A stretch of 64,000 nt of DNA, taken from an uncultured Victivallis sp. (GTDB lineage: Bacteria > Verrucomicrobiota > Lentisphaeria > Victivallales > Victivallaceae). Below are positions 35,420 to 43,811 of the stretch, in pieces. A program made the translations under genes and the position numbers. Numbering within the stretch: the stretch's first letter is position 1; each line of letters starts with the position of its first letter. The notes under the pieces were generated by a model. That model did no database searches. It saw nothing but the letters and a program-made list of their open reading frames with translations, and had not been told where the DNA came from. The stretch covers positions 186,001-250,000 of the forward strand of contig NZ_CALXSK010000001.1 in NCBI RefSeq assembly GCF_944391105.1, written 5' to 3'.

Positions 35420-37012
35420 ATGGGAGTCATCATCATCGCCACCATCGCCGGGTTCGTCATTCTGATGTTCTTCATCTCGCTGGTGACCTGGTATCGCAAA
35501 TGCCCCTCCGACCGAATCATGATCATCTACGGCAAGACCGGCGGGCATCAGGCGGCGAAATGCATTCACGGCGGCGCGAAATTCGTCTGGCCGGTCGTAC
35601 AGGACTACGGTTACATCTCGCTGCGCCCGCTGCAGATCGCGGTGAACCTCGACAACGCCCTCTGCAAACAGAACATCCGCATCAACGTGCCGTCGGTCTT
35701 CACGGTCGGAGTCTCCACGAGTCCGGAGATCATGGGCAACGCGGCCGAACGTCTCTTCGGGCAAAGTCCCGAAGCGATCGCGGAGCTTGCGAAAGACATC
35801 ATCTTCGGCCAGCTGCGTCTGGTCATCGCTTCGATGATGATCGAAGAGATCAACGCCGACCGCGAAACCTTCCTTCGCGCCGTCGAAGCGAACGTGGCCG
35901 AAGAACTCAAGAAGATCGGCCTCGAACTCCTGAACGTGAACATCACCGACATCACCGATGAATCCGGATACATTACGGCCATCGGGCAGCGCGCCGCCGC
36001 CGGCGCGATCAACAAGGCGAAAGTCGATGTCGCCGAAGAACAGCGCAAGGGAAGCATCGGTGCGGCTGAAGCGCATAAACTCGAACGCATCGCCGTCGCC
36101 AAGGCCGAAGCCGAGGCCGCATCCGGCGAAGCCGACGCCGACCGCGAACGGCGCATCGCCGTCAAACAGGCCGAAGCCGCCGCCATCGCGGGCGAGGCCG
36201 ACGCCGACCGTGCACAGCGCATCGCCGTCAAGGAGGCCGAAGCGGCCGCCGCCGCGGGCGAGGCGAATGCCGACCGCGACCGCCGTATCGCCGTCAAACA
36301 GGCCGACTCAACCGCGACCCAGGGGGAAAACGTTTCCGCGATCGAAATCGCAAAATCGAACGCCACAAGGTCCGAACAGGAAGCCGAGGCATACCGCCGC
36401 GCCGAAGCCGCCCGCCAGGTCGCGGCCGCCCAGATTGAAAAGGCGAAGTTCGAAGCGGAAGCCGATGCCCAGATCTCCCGCGCGAAGATGGAGATGGAGC
36501 GCCAGCGCGCAGAAGTCATCGTCCCGGCCGAAATCCAGAAGAACCAGATCGAAATCGCTGCCGACGCCGAAGCCGAAAAACTGCGCCGCGAGGCGAAGGG
36601 GCAGGCCGATGCCATCTTCGCGAAACTCGAAGCCGAGGCGCGCGGAAACTATGAGATTCTGAAAGCCAAGGGCGACGGCTATCGCGCAATCATCGAAGCG
36701 TGTGATAACGACTCGAATGCCGCCTCGAAGATGCTGCTCATCGAAAAACTCCAGGAGATCGTCGCTCTGCAGACCGAGGCGATCAAGGGGATCAAAATCG
36801 ACAAGGTCACCGTCTGGGACGGCGGCGGCAAGACCGCCGACGGCAAGACCACCACGGCGAACTTTCTCTCCGGCATGCTGCAGAGCCTGCCGCCGCTGCA
36901 TGACGTCGCCGGCATGGCCGGGCTCGACCTGCCCGATTATCTCGGCAAGGTCAAGAGCGACAAGCGCGACAATGCGGAATCCGAACCCGCTGAAACGACG
37001 GCTGCTCAATAA
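35420..37012 (+). CDS. Flotillin / SPFH-domain protein (YqiK/FloT-like)
   Basis: A 530-residue membrane-scaffold protein. An N-terminal helix (IIIATIAGFVILMFFISLV) is followed by the SPFH domain (about 25-190, including ICGK-like CIHGGAKFVWP and GQLRLVIASMMIEEINADR). A long Ala/Glu-rich coiled coil (about 195-430) and a C-terminal oligomerisation region (KMLLIEKLQEIVALQTEAI) complete it. Four 22-residue repeats lie within the coiled coil. Flotillins organise membrane microdomains and affect secretion, signalling and envelope stress. AAGGAG precedes the start, and a strong terminator follows. Confidence 0.92.
   Translation: MGVIIIATIAGFVILMFFISLVTWYRKCPSDRIMIIYGKTGGHQAAKCIHGGAKFVWPVVQDYGYISLRPLQIAVNLDNALCKQNIRINVPSVFTVGVSTSPEIMGNAAERLFGQSPEAIAELAKDIIFGQLRLVIASMMIEEINADRETFLRAVEANVAEELKKIGLELLNVNITDITDESGYITAIGQRAAAGAINKAKVDVAEEQRKGSIGAAEAHKLERIAVAKAEAEAASGEADADRERRIAVKQAEAAAIAGEADADRAQRIAVKEAEAAAAAGEANADRDRRIAVKQADSTATQGENVSAIEIAKSNATRSEQEAEAYRRAEAARQVAAAQIEKAKFEAEADAQISRAKMEMERQRAEVIVPAEIQKNQIEIAADAEAEKLRREAKGQADAIFAKLEAEARGNYEILKAKGDGYRAIIEACDNDSNAASKMLLIEKLQEIVALQTEAIKGIKIDKVTVWDGGGKTADGKTTTANFLSGMLQSLPPLHDVAGMAGLDLPDYLGKVKSDKRDNAESEPAETTAAQ
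36086..36325 (+). repeat. 66-bp tandem repeats in the flotillin coiled coil
   Basis: Units start at 36086, 36152, 36218 and 36284, exactly 66 bp (22 residues) apart. The protein unit is RIAV-K-EA...A-GEA-ADR. The first three are well kept; the fourth fades after about 40 bp. Confidence 0.8.
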
Positions 37013-37040
37013 GCCGGAAAATCACACCGGAAAAAACCGG

Positions 37041-37069
37041 CGCCCGGACATATTCCGGGCGTTTTTTTT
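37041..37069 (+). terminator. Terminator of the flotillin operon
   Basis: Perfect 8-bp stem CGCCCGGA / TCCGGGCG (37041-37048, 37054-37061) with a 5-nt loop and eight T. Confidence 0.92.
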
Positions 37070-37079
37070 GTGCCGCGGC

Positions 37080-37108
37080 TTGACTTCCGGATGAACGGGC
37101 GGTAAGTT
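37080..37108 (+). promoter_or_regulatory. Promoter of the phosphoesterase/propeller gene
   Basis: TTGACT (37080-37085), 17 bp, TAAGTT (37103-37108), directly behind the flotillin terminator and 33 bp before ATG 37142. Confidence 0.5.
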
Positions 37109-37141
37109 ACCCGAAAACCGAATTCCAGGAGCTCATTGTTT

Positions 37142-38962
37142 ATGCGAATTGTTCTGCTCTCTCTTCTGCTCGCATCCGCTCTGCTGACATCGGCGGCGGA
37201 GTTGAAGATCACGGTGCTTTCCGATCTTCACGTCTCACCGGGAAACGCCAATGACAAACTCATGCCGCAACTGGTTGCGGAGATCAACGCGAGCGACACC
37301 GACCTTGTGGTCGTGACCGGAGACCTCACAAACCACGGTTCGGACGCCGAGCTGAAGTGTGTTCACAAACGGCTCTCCGGAATCCGCAAACCGCTCTATG
37401 CGGTTTCGGGCAATCACGAGACGAACTGGTCGGAAAGCGCGGGGCAGACCTTTGCGGAACTCTGGGGACGTGAACGGTTCGCCGTTAAGCACAAGGGAGT
37501 CGTGCTGATCGGTTTTCCGACCGGCCCCTATCTGAAAATGGGGGACGGCTACGTTCGCAGCGAGGACGTCGCATTTCTGAAAGAGTCTCTCAAGCGGCTC
37601 GCAGGGGCGGGGGAACCGGTCATCGTTTTCTGTCACTATCCGCTGGCCGGGGAACTCGGCAACGGCCCGATGATCGCGAAGATTCTGCGGGAGTATCACA
37701 TTCTCGGCGTCGTTTCCGGACACACGCATGTACAGTTCCGGCAGCGGATCTACGGTCTCGACAGCATCGTCTGCCGTCCGCTCGTCGACTGGGATAAAAC
37801 CTGCGGTTACGACCTGCTTCAAACCGACGGGAAAACGCTCGAAGCATTCGAAAAACGGCTCGGTGGAGAAATCCTCCCGTTCAAGCAGCGCGATCCGATC
37901 GAAGAAAAGCCTTTCCCGCAGGAAGCCCCCCTGCCCGATCATGTTGAAGTCACACTGTTGCACGCGGATCCGGCTTCGGTTTTCACCGGGGCGGCGGTCA
38001 CGGAGAACGGGCTCTACTACGGAACCAGTGACGGTCGTTTCGTCGCGCTTGATCCGGAAAGCGGCAAAGTCCTGTGGGAAAAACAGCTTGGGTCGCCCCT
38101 CCACTCCACGCCGGCAGCCTATGACGGGACGGTCGCCATCGGCACGACCAGTGCGCCGGACGGTCAGAAGGGCGGCGGCGGAATCGCCTTCTTCTCGGAG
38201 CGCGCGCGCAAGCTGCTGCACTGGCAACCTGCCCCCTCCCCCGTCATCGGCGGAGGATGCGCCACGGAAAGTGAACTTTACATCGGCGGCGGCAGTCACT
38301 CCTTCTACCGGGTCGACGCGAACGGCAGCTGTCTGAAAGCCTCCGGCGAAGAGTTCGGCCCCATGCAGGGACGCCCCGCCGTCGGGGAAGGCGTCGTTGT
38401 GTTCGGCGCGTGGGATACGAATCTCTATGCGCTCGACGCCGAAACTCTCGAGCTCCGCTGGAAATGGAACAACGGGAACTCTCAAGTTCTCTACTCGCCC
38501 GGCAACGTGAATCCGGTCATCTCCCGCGGTCAGGCAATCATCGTCGCGCCGGACCGGTTCATGAGTGCAATCGATCTCAAAACCGGCAAAACGGTCTGGC
38601 GAAGCAATGCGTACAAAGTCCGGGAATCCCTCGGAGGCAGCGAGGACGGTTCGACCGTCTACGCCAAAACCATGGACGGGGAACTCATCGCAGTCGAAAC
38701 CGGACGACCGGAATTCACGCTCAAATGGGTGTGCGATCTGAAGTTCGGCTACGACCACGCCCCCTGCCCGGTTCTGGAGTCGGACGGCATCGTCTACGCC
38801 GGCAGCCGCAACGGCGTCATCGCCGCGGTCGACGCGGACAGTGGAACGCTGCTCTGGAAATTCCGCGGCGGCGATTCGGCCGTGAATGACTTCACCCGCG
38901 GGCCGGACGGCGCAGTTTACGCCACGCTCATCGAGGGCAGGATCTACCGGATTCGCGACTGA
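37142..38962 (+). CDS. Exported metallophosphoesterase fused to a PQQ-type beta-propeller
   Basis: A 606-residue protein with a signal peptide (RIVLLSLLLASALLTSAA). Residues about 22-260 are a calcineurin-like phosphoesterase with the metal motifs SDLHV, VTGDLTNHG, SGNHETNW, VFCHYPL and SGHTHVQ. Residues about 290-606 are repeated PQQ/WD-like blades, each ending in patterns such as LDPESGKVLWEKQL, LDAETLELRWKW, IDLKTGKTVWRS and VDADSGTLLWKF. No quinoprotein active-site residues are evident, so the propeller may bind ligands or proteins. ATG 37142 is favoured over TTG 37136. Confidence 0.88.
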   Translation: MRIVLLSLLLASALLTSAAELKITVLSDLHVSPGNANDKLMPQLVAEINASDTDLVVVTGDLTNHGSDAELKCVHKRLSGIRKPLYAVSGNHETNWSESAGQTFAELWGRERFAVKHKGVVLIGFPTGPYLKMGDGYVRSEDVAFLKESLKRLAGAGEPVIVFCHYPLAGELGNGPMIAKILREYHILGVVSGHTHVQFRQRIYGLDSIVCRPLVDWDKTCGYDLLQTDGKTLEAFEKRLGGEILPFKQRDPIEEKPFPQEAPLPDHVEVTLLHADPASVFTGAAVTENGLYYGTSDGRFVALDPESGKVLWEKQLGSPLHSTPAAYDGTVAIGTTSAPDGQKGGGGIAFFSERARKLLHWQPAPSPVIGGGCATESELYIGGGSHSFYRVDANGSCLKASGEEFGPMQGRPAVGEGVVVFGAWDTNLYALDAETLELRWKWNNGNSQVLYSPGNVNPVISRGQAIIVAPDRFMSAIDLKTGKTVWRSNAYKVRESLGGSEDGSTVYAKTMDGELIAVETGRPEFTLKWVCDLKFGYDHAPCPVLESDGIVYAGSRNGVIAAVDADSGTLLWKFRGGDSAVNDFTRGPDGAVYATLIEGRIYRIRD

Positions 38963-38973
38963 CGCGCCGGTTT

Positions 38974-40158
38974 TTATGCGTCGATCCGGGTCGCGAGTCC
39001 TTTGAGATAGAAGCTCTCCGGCACCGCCAGCGCCGCCGGATGATCGGCCGCCTGCTCAAAACGGTGGAGGATCACGCCGCGAACTCCGGCCTCGACCGCC
39101 GCATCCGCCGTGATCTTCTGGAAGAGTTCCGGCGTCATGAGTCCCGAACAGGAGAAGTTGCAGAGCACCCCGCCCGGAGCGAGCAGCCCGAATCCCAGCC
39201 GGGCGATGTCCTGATAGGCGCGGCAGCCGCGCGTCAGGGCGTTGCGCGAATCGATGAACTTCGGCGGATCAAGCACAATCAGATCGAATCTGTGTCCTGC
39301 TGCGGAAAGCGAGCGCAGTTCGGCGAAAACGTCATTTTCCCGGTTTTCATACCGTTCCGGGCGGATCCGGTTGCGTTCCATGTTGTGTGCGGCAAGCTTC
39401 AAAGCAGGCGCGGACGAATCGACGTTGATGACATGCTCCGCCCCCGCGAGCGCCGCCGCAACCCCGAAACCGCCGGTGTAGGAAAAGGCGTTCAGCATCC
39501 GTTTCCCGGCGGCGAGCCGGGCGACGAAGGTTCTGGCGTCACGCTGATCGAAGTAGAATCCGCTTTTCTGGCCGTGGCGCACGTCGACGGCGAACTTTGC
39601 GCCGTTCTCTTCGATGACGATCGGATTCGGGGGAGCCTCGCCGGCGATGACGCCGCACCGTTCGGAGAGTCCCTCCTTCGCGCGCACTCCGGCGTCGGAA
39701 CGTTCGAAAATACCTTTCGCGCCGGTCTCCTGCCGCAACGCTTCAACGATTTCGGAACGGAAACGTTCGGCACCGGCGCTCAGGAACTGCACGACCACGA
39801 ATTCGCCGTAACGATCCGCGATCACCCCCGGCAGCGCATCTCCCTCGGAGTGAATGAGGCGGCAGCCGCCCGTCGGAGCATCGAGCTTCAGAAACCGGCG
39901 GAACTCCACGGCAAGGTGAACGCGGCGGCGGAAAAATGCCGCATCGATTCTCTCCTCCGGATCGAAACTCCAGACCCTCGCCGAAAGTTGCGACTCGGGC
40001 GACCACGCGGCCCGCGCGAGAAAACGGCGGTCGGCGTCGACCACCACAACGGTTTCTCCGGGAGCGGGATCGCCCTCAACAGCGGCGACTGCGCCGGAAA
40101 AAATCCAGACATGACGCCGCAACAGCGACTTCTCGCGGCCGGGCGCCAGAATCAGCAT
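38974..40158 (-). CDS. rlmI: RlmI-like 23S rRNA m5C methyltransferase
   Basis: A 394-residue class I AdoMet methyltransferase with an N-terminal PUA domain (LAPGREKSLLRRHVWIFSGAV) and a Rossmann domain. The motifs are FYFDQRDAR, LNAFSYTGGFGVAAALAGA, VNVDSS-like VINVDSSAPAL, IVLDPPKF and NFSCSG with the catalytic Cys. RlmI methylates C1962 of 23S rRNA. ATG 40158 fits the family start; a TTG at 40170 would add four residues. The gene is co-directional with nrdR (36 bp gap). Confidence 0.9.
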   Translation of the reverse strand: MLILAPGREKSLLRRHVWIFSGAVAAVEGDPAPGETVVVVDADRRFLARAAWSPESQLSARVWSFDPEERIDAAFFRRRVHLAVEFRRFLKLDAPTGGCRLIHSEGDALPGVIADRYGEFVVVQFLSAGAERFRSEIVEALRQETGAKGIFERSDAGVRAKEGLSERCGVIAGEAPPNPIVIEENGAKFAVDVRHGQKSGFYFDQRDARTFVARLAAGKRMLNAFSYTGGFGVAAALAGAEHVINVDSSAPALKLAAHNMERNRIRPERYENRENDVFAELRSLSAAGHRFDLIVLDPPKFIDSRNALTRGCRAYQDIARLGFGLLAPGGVLCNFSCSGLMTPELFQKITADAAVEAGVRGVILHRFEQAADHPAALAVPESFYLKGLATRIDA

Positions 40159-40194
40159 CGGTTCTTTCAAGATAACAGCCTGTGTGGTTCGGTT

Positions 40195-40641
40195 TTACTT
40201 AAGCGTACGGATCTCGTCGATGAACTCGTCGACGTCCTCGAATTTGCGATAGACCGAGGCGAATCGGACGTAAGCGACCTGGTCGATCTTGCGCAGTTCA
40301 TTCATCACGCGGCTGCCGATCTCGGCGCTCGTGACCTCCTTGTCGCAGTCGCGCAATATCGCGGCGGAAATATCTTCGACCGCCCGGTCGATCTCATCCG
40401 GGTTGACCGGCCGTTTGTAGCAGGCGTTCGCAATGCCCCGCCGCAGTTTGTCGCGGTCGAAATCCTCCCGGACGGAGTTGCGTTTGACCACCTTGAGCTC
40501 CTCGGGGATGATTCCTTCAATCGTGGTGTAACGATAGGAACAGCCCAGACACTCGCGGCGGCGGCGTACTCCCGCGCCGTCCTTGACCGACCGCGAGTCG
40601 ATCACTTTATCGTCAAGACATCCACATTTCGGGCAGCGCAT
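40195..40641 (-). CDS. nrdR: NrdR transcriptional repressor of ribonucleotide reductase
   Basis: A 148-residue protein of standard length. The N-terminal zinc ribbon has C3-x2-C6 and C31-x2-C34 with the conserved VIDSR and RRRRECLGC segments. The ATP-cone follows (VVKRNSVREDFDRDKLRRGI ... EIGSRVMNELRKIDQVAYVRFASVYR). NrdR senses ATP/dATP and represses nrd genes through paired NrdR boxes. None of its usual targets lie in the window. Confidence 0.97.
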   Translation of the reverse strand: MRCPKCGCLDDKVIDSRSVKDGAGVRRRRECLGCSYRYTTIEGIIPEELKVVKRNSVREDFDRDKLRRGIANACYKRPVNPDEIDRAVEDISAAILRDCDKEVTSAEIGSRVMNELRKIDQVAYVRFASVYRKFEDVDEFIDEIRTLK

Positions 40642-40644
40642 AAA

Positions 40645-41694
40645 TCATTTCTCCTGATGCAGCGTTTCTATCCGGGAAAACGGGCCGAGCACGACACCGT
40701 CGAAGGCGGGGTACTGTTTCCACTGACCGATCGCATAATCGAGCGACCGGATGAAATCCGCCCAGTTCCGACGACGCAGAGAACCGGCGGTGACCGAGGT
40801 GTGTTCCGCAAGCGTAATCGAAACGAGCAGCGAACCGGGCTTTGCGGCATTGAGCTCGTTTCTAACCACCTCGACCGCCTCGGTCGGTTTGTTTCCCGCG
40901 TTGCGGATCATGATCTTCGGTGCGGCGGCGGAGAAATCCGCGACCGACCCGCAGGAGAGTTTCCCCTCCTGCACGAGTTCCTCGTAGAAATCCGGCATCG
41001 CGACCGTAAACGGCGTGGACCCGAGCTCCGCGCCGAAAGCGGAAAGTTTTTGGAGCGTGGCGCGCATGATTCTGTCATTGTCGAGTCCCGGGCCGAAGGT
41101 CTTGTCGCTCCAGGCGAAAACGAGATTTTTCGGGCGGCGGGGATTGGCGGAAGTGAAGAGATGCGGTTCGGCAAGCACGGTGACTCCGGAGAAACGGAAC
41201 GATTCATGATCCGCCTCGAATTCCCGCAGATGCGCCAGCATCTCCTCCAACGTGGTTCCCCCGGAGACGAAGTTGCGGAGAATGAAGTTTCCGCGCCGCC
41301 CGATCACGTAGCAGCTCTCCGGCAGGACGGCCTCGACCGGCATTCCCTCCTTCCCGGCCTCGACGAACAGTTCATCGAGCTGCGGAAGCTCCAGAGACTC
41401 CGGCGACGCGAGGTAGACGTAGAGCCGGTTGAAGCCGAACTCGCGCACGAGCGCCAGAAAATCCGCCGGAGAAGCGAAATGGCTATCCGCCAGCGTCTCG
41501 GGGCGGAACGCCAGCCCGCGGACGCGACACGGTTCAAGAACCTTCGCCAGCTCGTCCGCCCGGCGGGCCATCGTGGCGGGATCACTCAACGGCGGGGCAT
41601 GGACAATGCCGTTCCCGGAGCCGGAGGAGCTCGCGCAACCGGCCGCGAAAACGGCGAAAAACACGGCAAAAATGAAAATTTTCAAAAAAAACAT
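40645..41694 (-). CDS. Lipoprotein of unknown function, possible beta/alpha-barrel
   Basis: A 349-residue protein with a lipoprotein signal (FIFAVFFAVFAAG before C20). The mature part alternates strands and helices in a barrel-like way: VRGLAFRPE, FGFNRLYVYLASPE, VEAVLPESCYVIG, FSGVTVLAEPHLF, GSLLVSITLAEHTS and FDGVVLGPF. It contains acidic residues at strand ends but no glycosidase motif I can name. ATG 41694 has GGGAGG at the right distance. It lies just upstream of nrdR (3 bp gap) and would be a substrate of Lnt. Confidence 0.65.
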   Translation of the reverse strand: MFFLKIFIFAVFFAVFAAGCASSSGSGNGIVHAPPLSDPATMARRADELAKVLEPCRVRGLAFRPETLADSHFASPADFLALVREFGFNRLYVYLASPESLELPQLDELFVEAGKEGMPVEAVLPESCYVIGRRGNFILRNFVSGGTTLEEMLAHLREFEADHESFRFSGVTVLAEPHLFTSANPRRPKNLVFAWSDKTFGPGLDNDRIMRATLQKLSAFGAELGSTPFTVAMPDFYEELVQEGKLSCGSVADFSAAAPKIMIRNAGNKPTEAVEVVRNELNAAKPGSLLVSITLAEHTSVTAGSLRRRNWADFIRSLDYAIGQWKQYPAFDGVVLGPFSRIETLHQEK

Positions 41695-41715
41695 CGGTTT
41701 CCTCCCAATATGCCA

Positions 41716-41744
41716 TTGAAATAAAGTACATTTCAAAGTTTATT
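41716..41744 (+). promoter_or_regulatory. Candidate promoter of pheA
   Basis: TTGAAA (41716-41721), 17 bp, TTTATT (41739-41744), 85 bp before the pheA start. Confidence 0.4.
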
Positions 41745-41828
41745 AATTCAACCCCGTTACGGAACAACCGGGCCGGAGGCTGCGTTTTTTTGAAAAATCA
41801 AATCAAATCCGACAATAGGGATATGAAC

Positions 41829-42896
41829 ATGGATATTGAAAAACTCAGAACCGAAATCGATTCGATCGACAGTGAAATCATCCGCCTGCTGAACCAGCGT
41901 TGCGAACTCGGCCGCAGGATCGGCGCGTGGAAACACGAAAACAACCTGCCGATCTATGTGCCCGAGCGGGAACGGCAGCTGCTCGACCGGCTGACCGCCG
42001 CGAATCCCGGCCCGCTCGATCGGGATTCTCTTCTGGCGATCTATCGCGAAATCATGTCCGCGGCGATCAAGCTTGAGCGGCCGGTTTCAGTCGCCTACAT
42101 GGGTCCTCAGGGGACCTTTTCCCACCTTGCTGTGCTCGAAAAATTCGGGCGCGGCGTGAATGCGCAACCGGAATCCGCGATCAGCGACGTCTTCCGCGCC
42201 GTCGAATCCGGTCGCGCCGACTACGGCATGGTACCGGTGGAGAACACGACCGAAGGGGTCGTGAATCCGACGCTCGACTCGCTGGTCTCCTCGAACGTGA
42301 AGGCGGTCGCGGAATTCAATCTGCCGATTCACCTCTTCCTTTACAGCGCCGGCCCGCTCGAAGAGATTCGCTGCATCTACAGCCATCCGCAGCCGTTCGG
42401 ACAGTGTCGTGAATACCTTCAGGCGAACCTGCGCCACGCGACGCTGATCGAAGTGACCAGCACGACCCGCGCGATGGAACTGGCCGAACGCGAATCCGAT
42501 GCGGCCGCGATCGCCGGAGCGATGGCGCATGAACACTCCGACCTGCCCTGCATCGCCGAAAACATCGAGGACAACTCGCGCAACATCACGCGCTTCCTCG
42601 TAATCGGCAGGCAGGAAAACAAACCATCGGGCGACGACAAAACCAGCCTCTGCTTTGCGCTGCACGACCGCGCGGGCGCGCTTTACGACGCGCTGCGCCC
42701 GTTCCGCAACCACAACATCTCCATGACGATGATCGAGAGCCGCCCGCTCAAGAGCGGCAACTGGGAATACTGCTTCTTCGCGGACATCCTCGGCCATAAG
42801 GAGGATCCGGAAGTGGCCGCGGCCTGCTCGGAACTCAAGCAGGACTGCGCGATGTTCAAGGTTCTCGGCAGCTATCCGCGCGTAATCCAGCAGTAA
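41829..42896 (+). CDS. pheA: Chorismate mutase / prephenate dehydratase (P-protein)
   Basis: A 355-residue bifunctional enzyme of phenylalanine synthesis. Residues 1-85 form an AroQ chorismate mutase (LRTEIDSIDSEIIRLLNQRC). Residues about 90-270 are prephenate dehydratase (VAYMGPQGTFSHLA, MVPVENTTEGVV, NITRFLVIG). Residues about 280-355 form an ACT domain (DRAGALYDALRPF, IESRP) that usually binds phenylalanine for feedback inhibition. ATG 41829 has AGGGA at seven bases; ATG 41823 is too close to it, and a TTG at 41790 is unlikely. Confidence 0.94.
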   Translation: MDIEKLRTEIDSIDSEIIRLLNQRCELGRRIGAWKHENNLPIYVPERERQLLDRLTAANPGPLDRDSLLAIYREIMSAAIKLERPVSVAYMGPQGTFSHLAVLEKFGRGVNAQPESAISDVFRAVESGRADYGMVPVENTTEGVVNPTLDSLVSSNVKAVAEFNLPIHLFLYSAGPLEEIRCIYSHPQPFGQCREYLQANLRHATLIEVTSTTRAMELAERESDAAAIAGAMAHEHSDLPCIAENIEDNSRNITRFLVIGRQENKPSGDDKTSLCFALHDRAGALYDALRPFRNHNISMTMIESRPLKSGNWEYCFFADILGHKEDPEVAAACSELKQDCAMFKVLGSYPRVIQQ

Positions 42897-42916
42897 GATC
42901 CGGGAGGGAGTGAGCG

Positions 42917-43804
42917 ATGCCGATCCGCGACCAGCAGAAAGTGCGGCTCTCCGCCGTGGCCGGGATGTTCTATGAGAATGACCCATTGATCCTGCGCCGC
43001 CGTCTTGCGGAAGCGGAAGGGAAACTCCCTCCGATTGTCCCCGACGCGGCGGAAGTAAAGGGGGTTGTGCTGCCCCATGCGGGATATGTGTTTTCGCTGC
43101 CGACCGCGATGGCTCCGCTCGGAACTCTCCGCAAAAAGAAGATCGGCCGGGTGATCGTGCTCGGGCCTTCTCACTATGTCGGCTTCCGCGGGATCGCGGC
43201 ATCGGATTACTCGCGCTGGCGGACGCCGTTCGGCGACCTGTCGACCGCGACGGAACTCTTCGAGTTGATGGAGCACTGGAATTCGCCGCTCGTGGCCGTC
43301 CGGGACGATGCGCATGAGAAAGAGCATTCGCTTGAGGTTCAGTTCCCGCTCATTCAATATTTTTTCGGCCAGCCGGAGGTGTTGCCGCTCGTGGTCGGAG
43401 CGCTGTCGATGGAGGATGTTCTGACACTTGCGCCGCGCATGGCGGAACTTGACGCGCCGGGAACACTCTGGATCGTGAGCTCGGACTTCACGCACTACGG
43501 AACCCGTTTCCGCTATGTACCGTTCACGGAGGAGGTTCCGGAGCGGCTGCGGGCACAGGATCATGCGGCGGCGGAACTCATCGCGAACCGCGACCTCTCC
43601 GGATTCGCCTCGTTCCTCGGGAAAACCGGAGCGACGATCTGCGGGATGAATCCGATCGCGCTCTTTCTCGCGACGCTTGACGTGATCGATCCTGCCCGCA
43701 CGTTCCGCGGAGAGATCGCGGCGGAGTCGAACAGCGGCGAACTCACCGGCGACTACCGGAACGCCGTCGGATACGAGGGGATCGCATTCCGCAAACAGGC
43801 GTGA
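42917..43804 (+). CDS. amrB: AmmeMemoRadiSam system protein B (MEMO1 family)
   Basis: A 295-residue MEMO1-like protein with the family motifs LPHAGYVFS, VLGPSHYVGF, EHSLEVQFPLIQYFF, VSSDFTHYG and CGMNPIALFL. The fold resembles class II extradiol dioxygenases, with His ligands retained. In prokaryotes it is often encoded with an AMMECR1 domain protein and a radical SAM enzyme, neither of which is in the window. Function unknown. It follows pheA by 20 bp with GGGAGG before the start, so it is probably co-transcribed with it. Confidence 0.9.
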   Translation: MPIRDQQKVRLSAVAGMFYENDPLILRRRLAEAEGKLPPIVPDAAEVKGVVLPHAGYVFSLPTAMAPLGTLRKKKIGRVIVLGPSHYVGFRGIAASDYSRWRTPFGDLSTATELFELMEHWNSPLVAVRDDAHEKEHSLEVQFPLIQYFFGQPEVLPLVVGALSMEDVLTLAPRMAELDAPGTLWIVSSDFTHYGTRFRYVPFTEEVPERLRAQDHAAAELIANRDLSGFASFLGKTGATICGMNPIALFLATLDVIDPARTFRGEIAAESNSGELTGDYRNAVGYEGIAFRKQA

Positions 43805-43811
43805 ACGGCGG

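Noticed and set aside
36086..36325. Regular 66-bp repeats as a possible CRISPR-like array
   Set aside because: There are no spacers, and the repeats stay in frame within the flotillin coiled coil.
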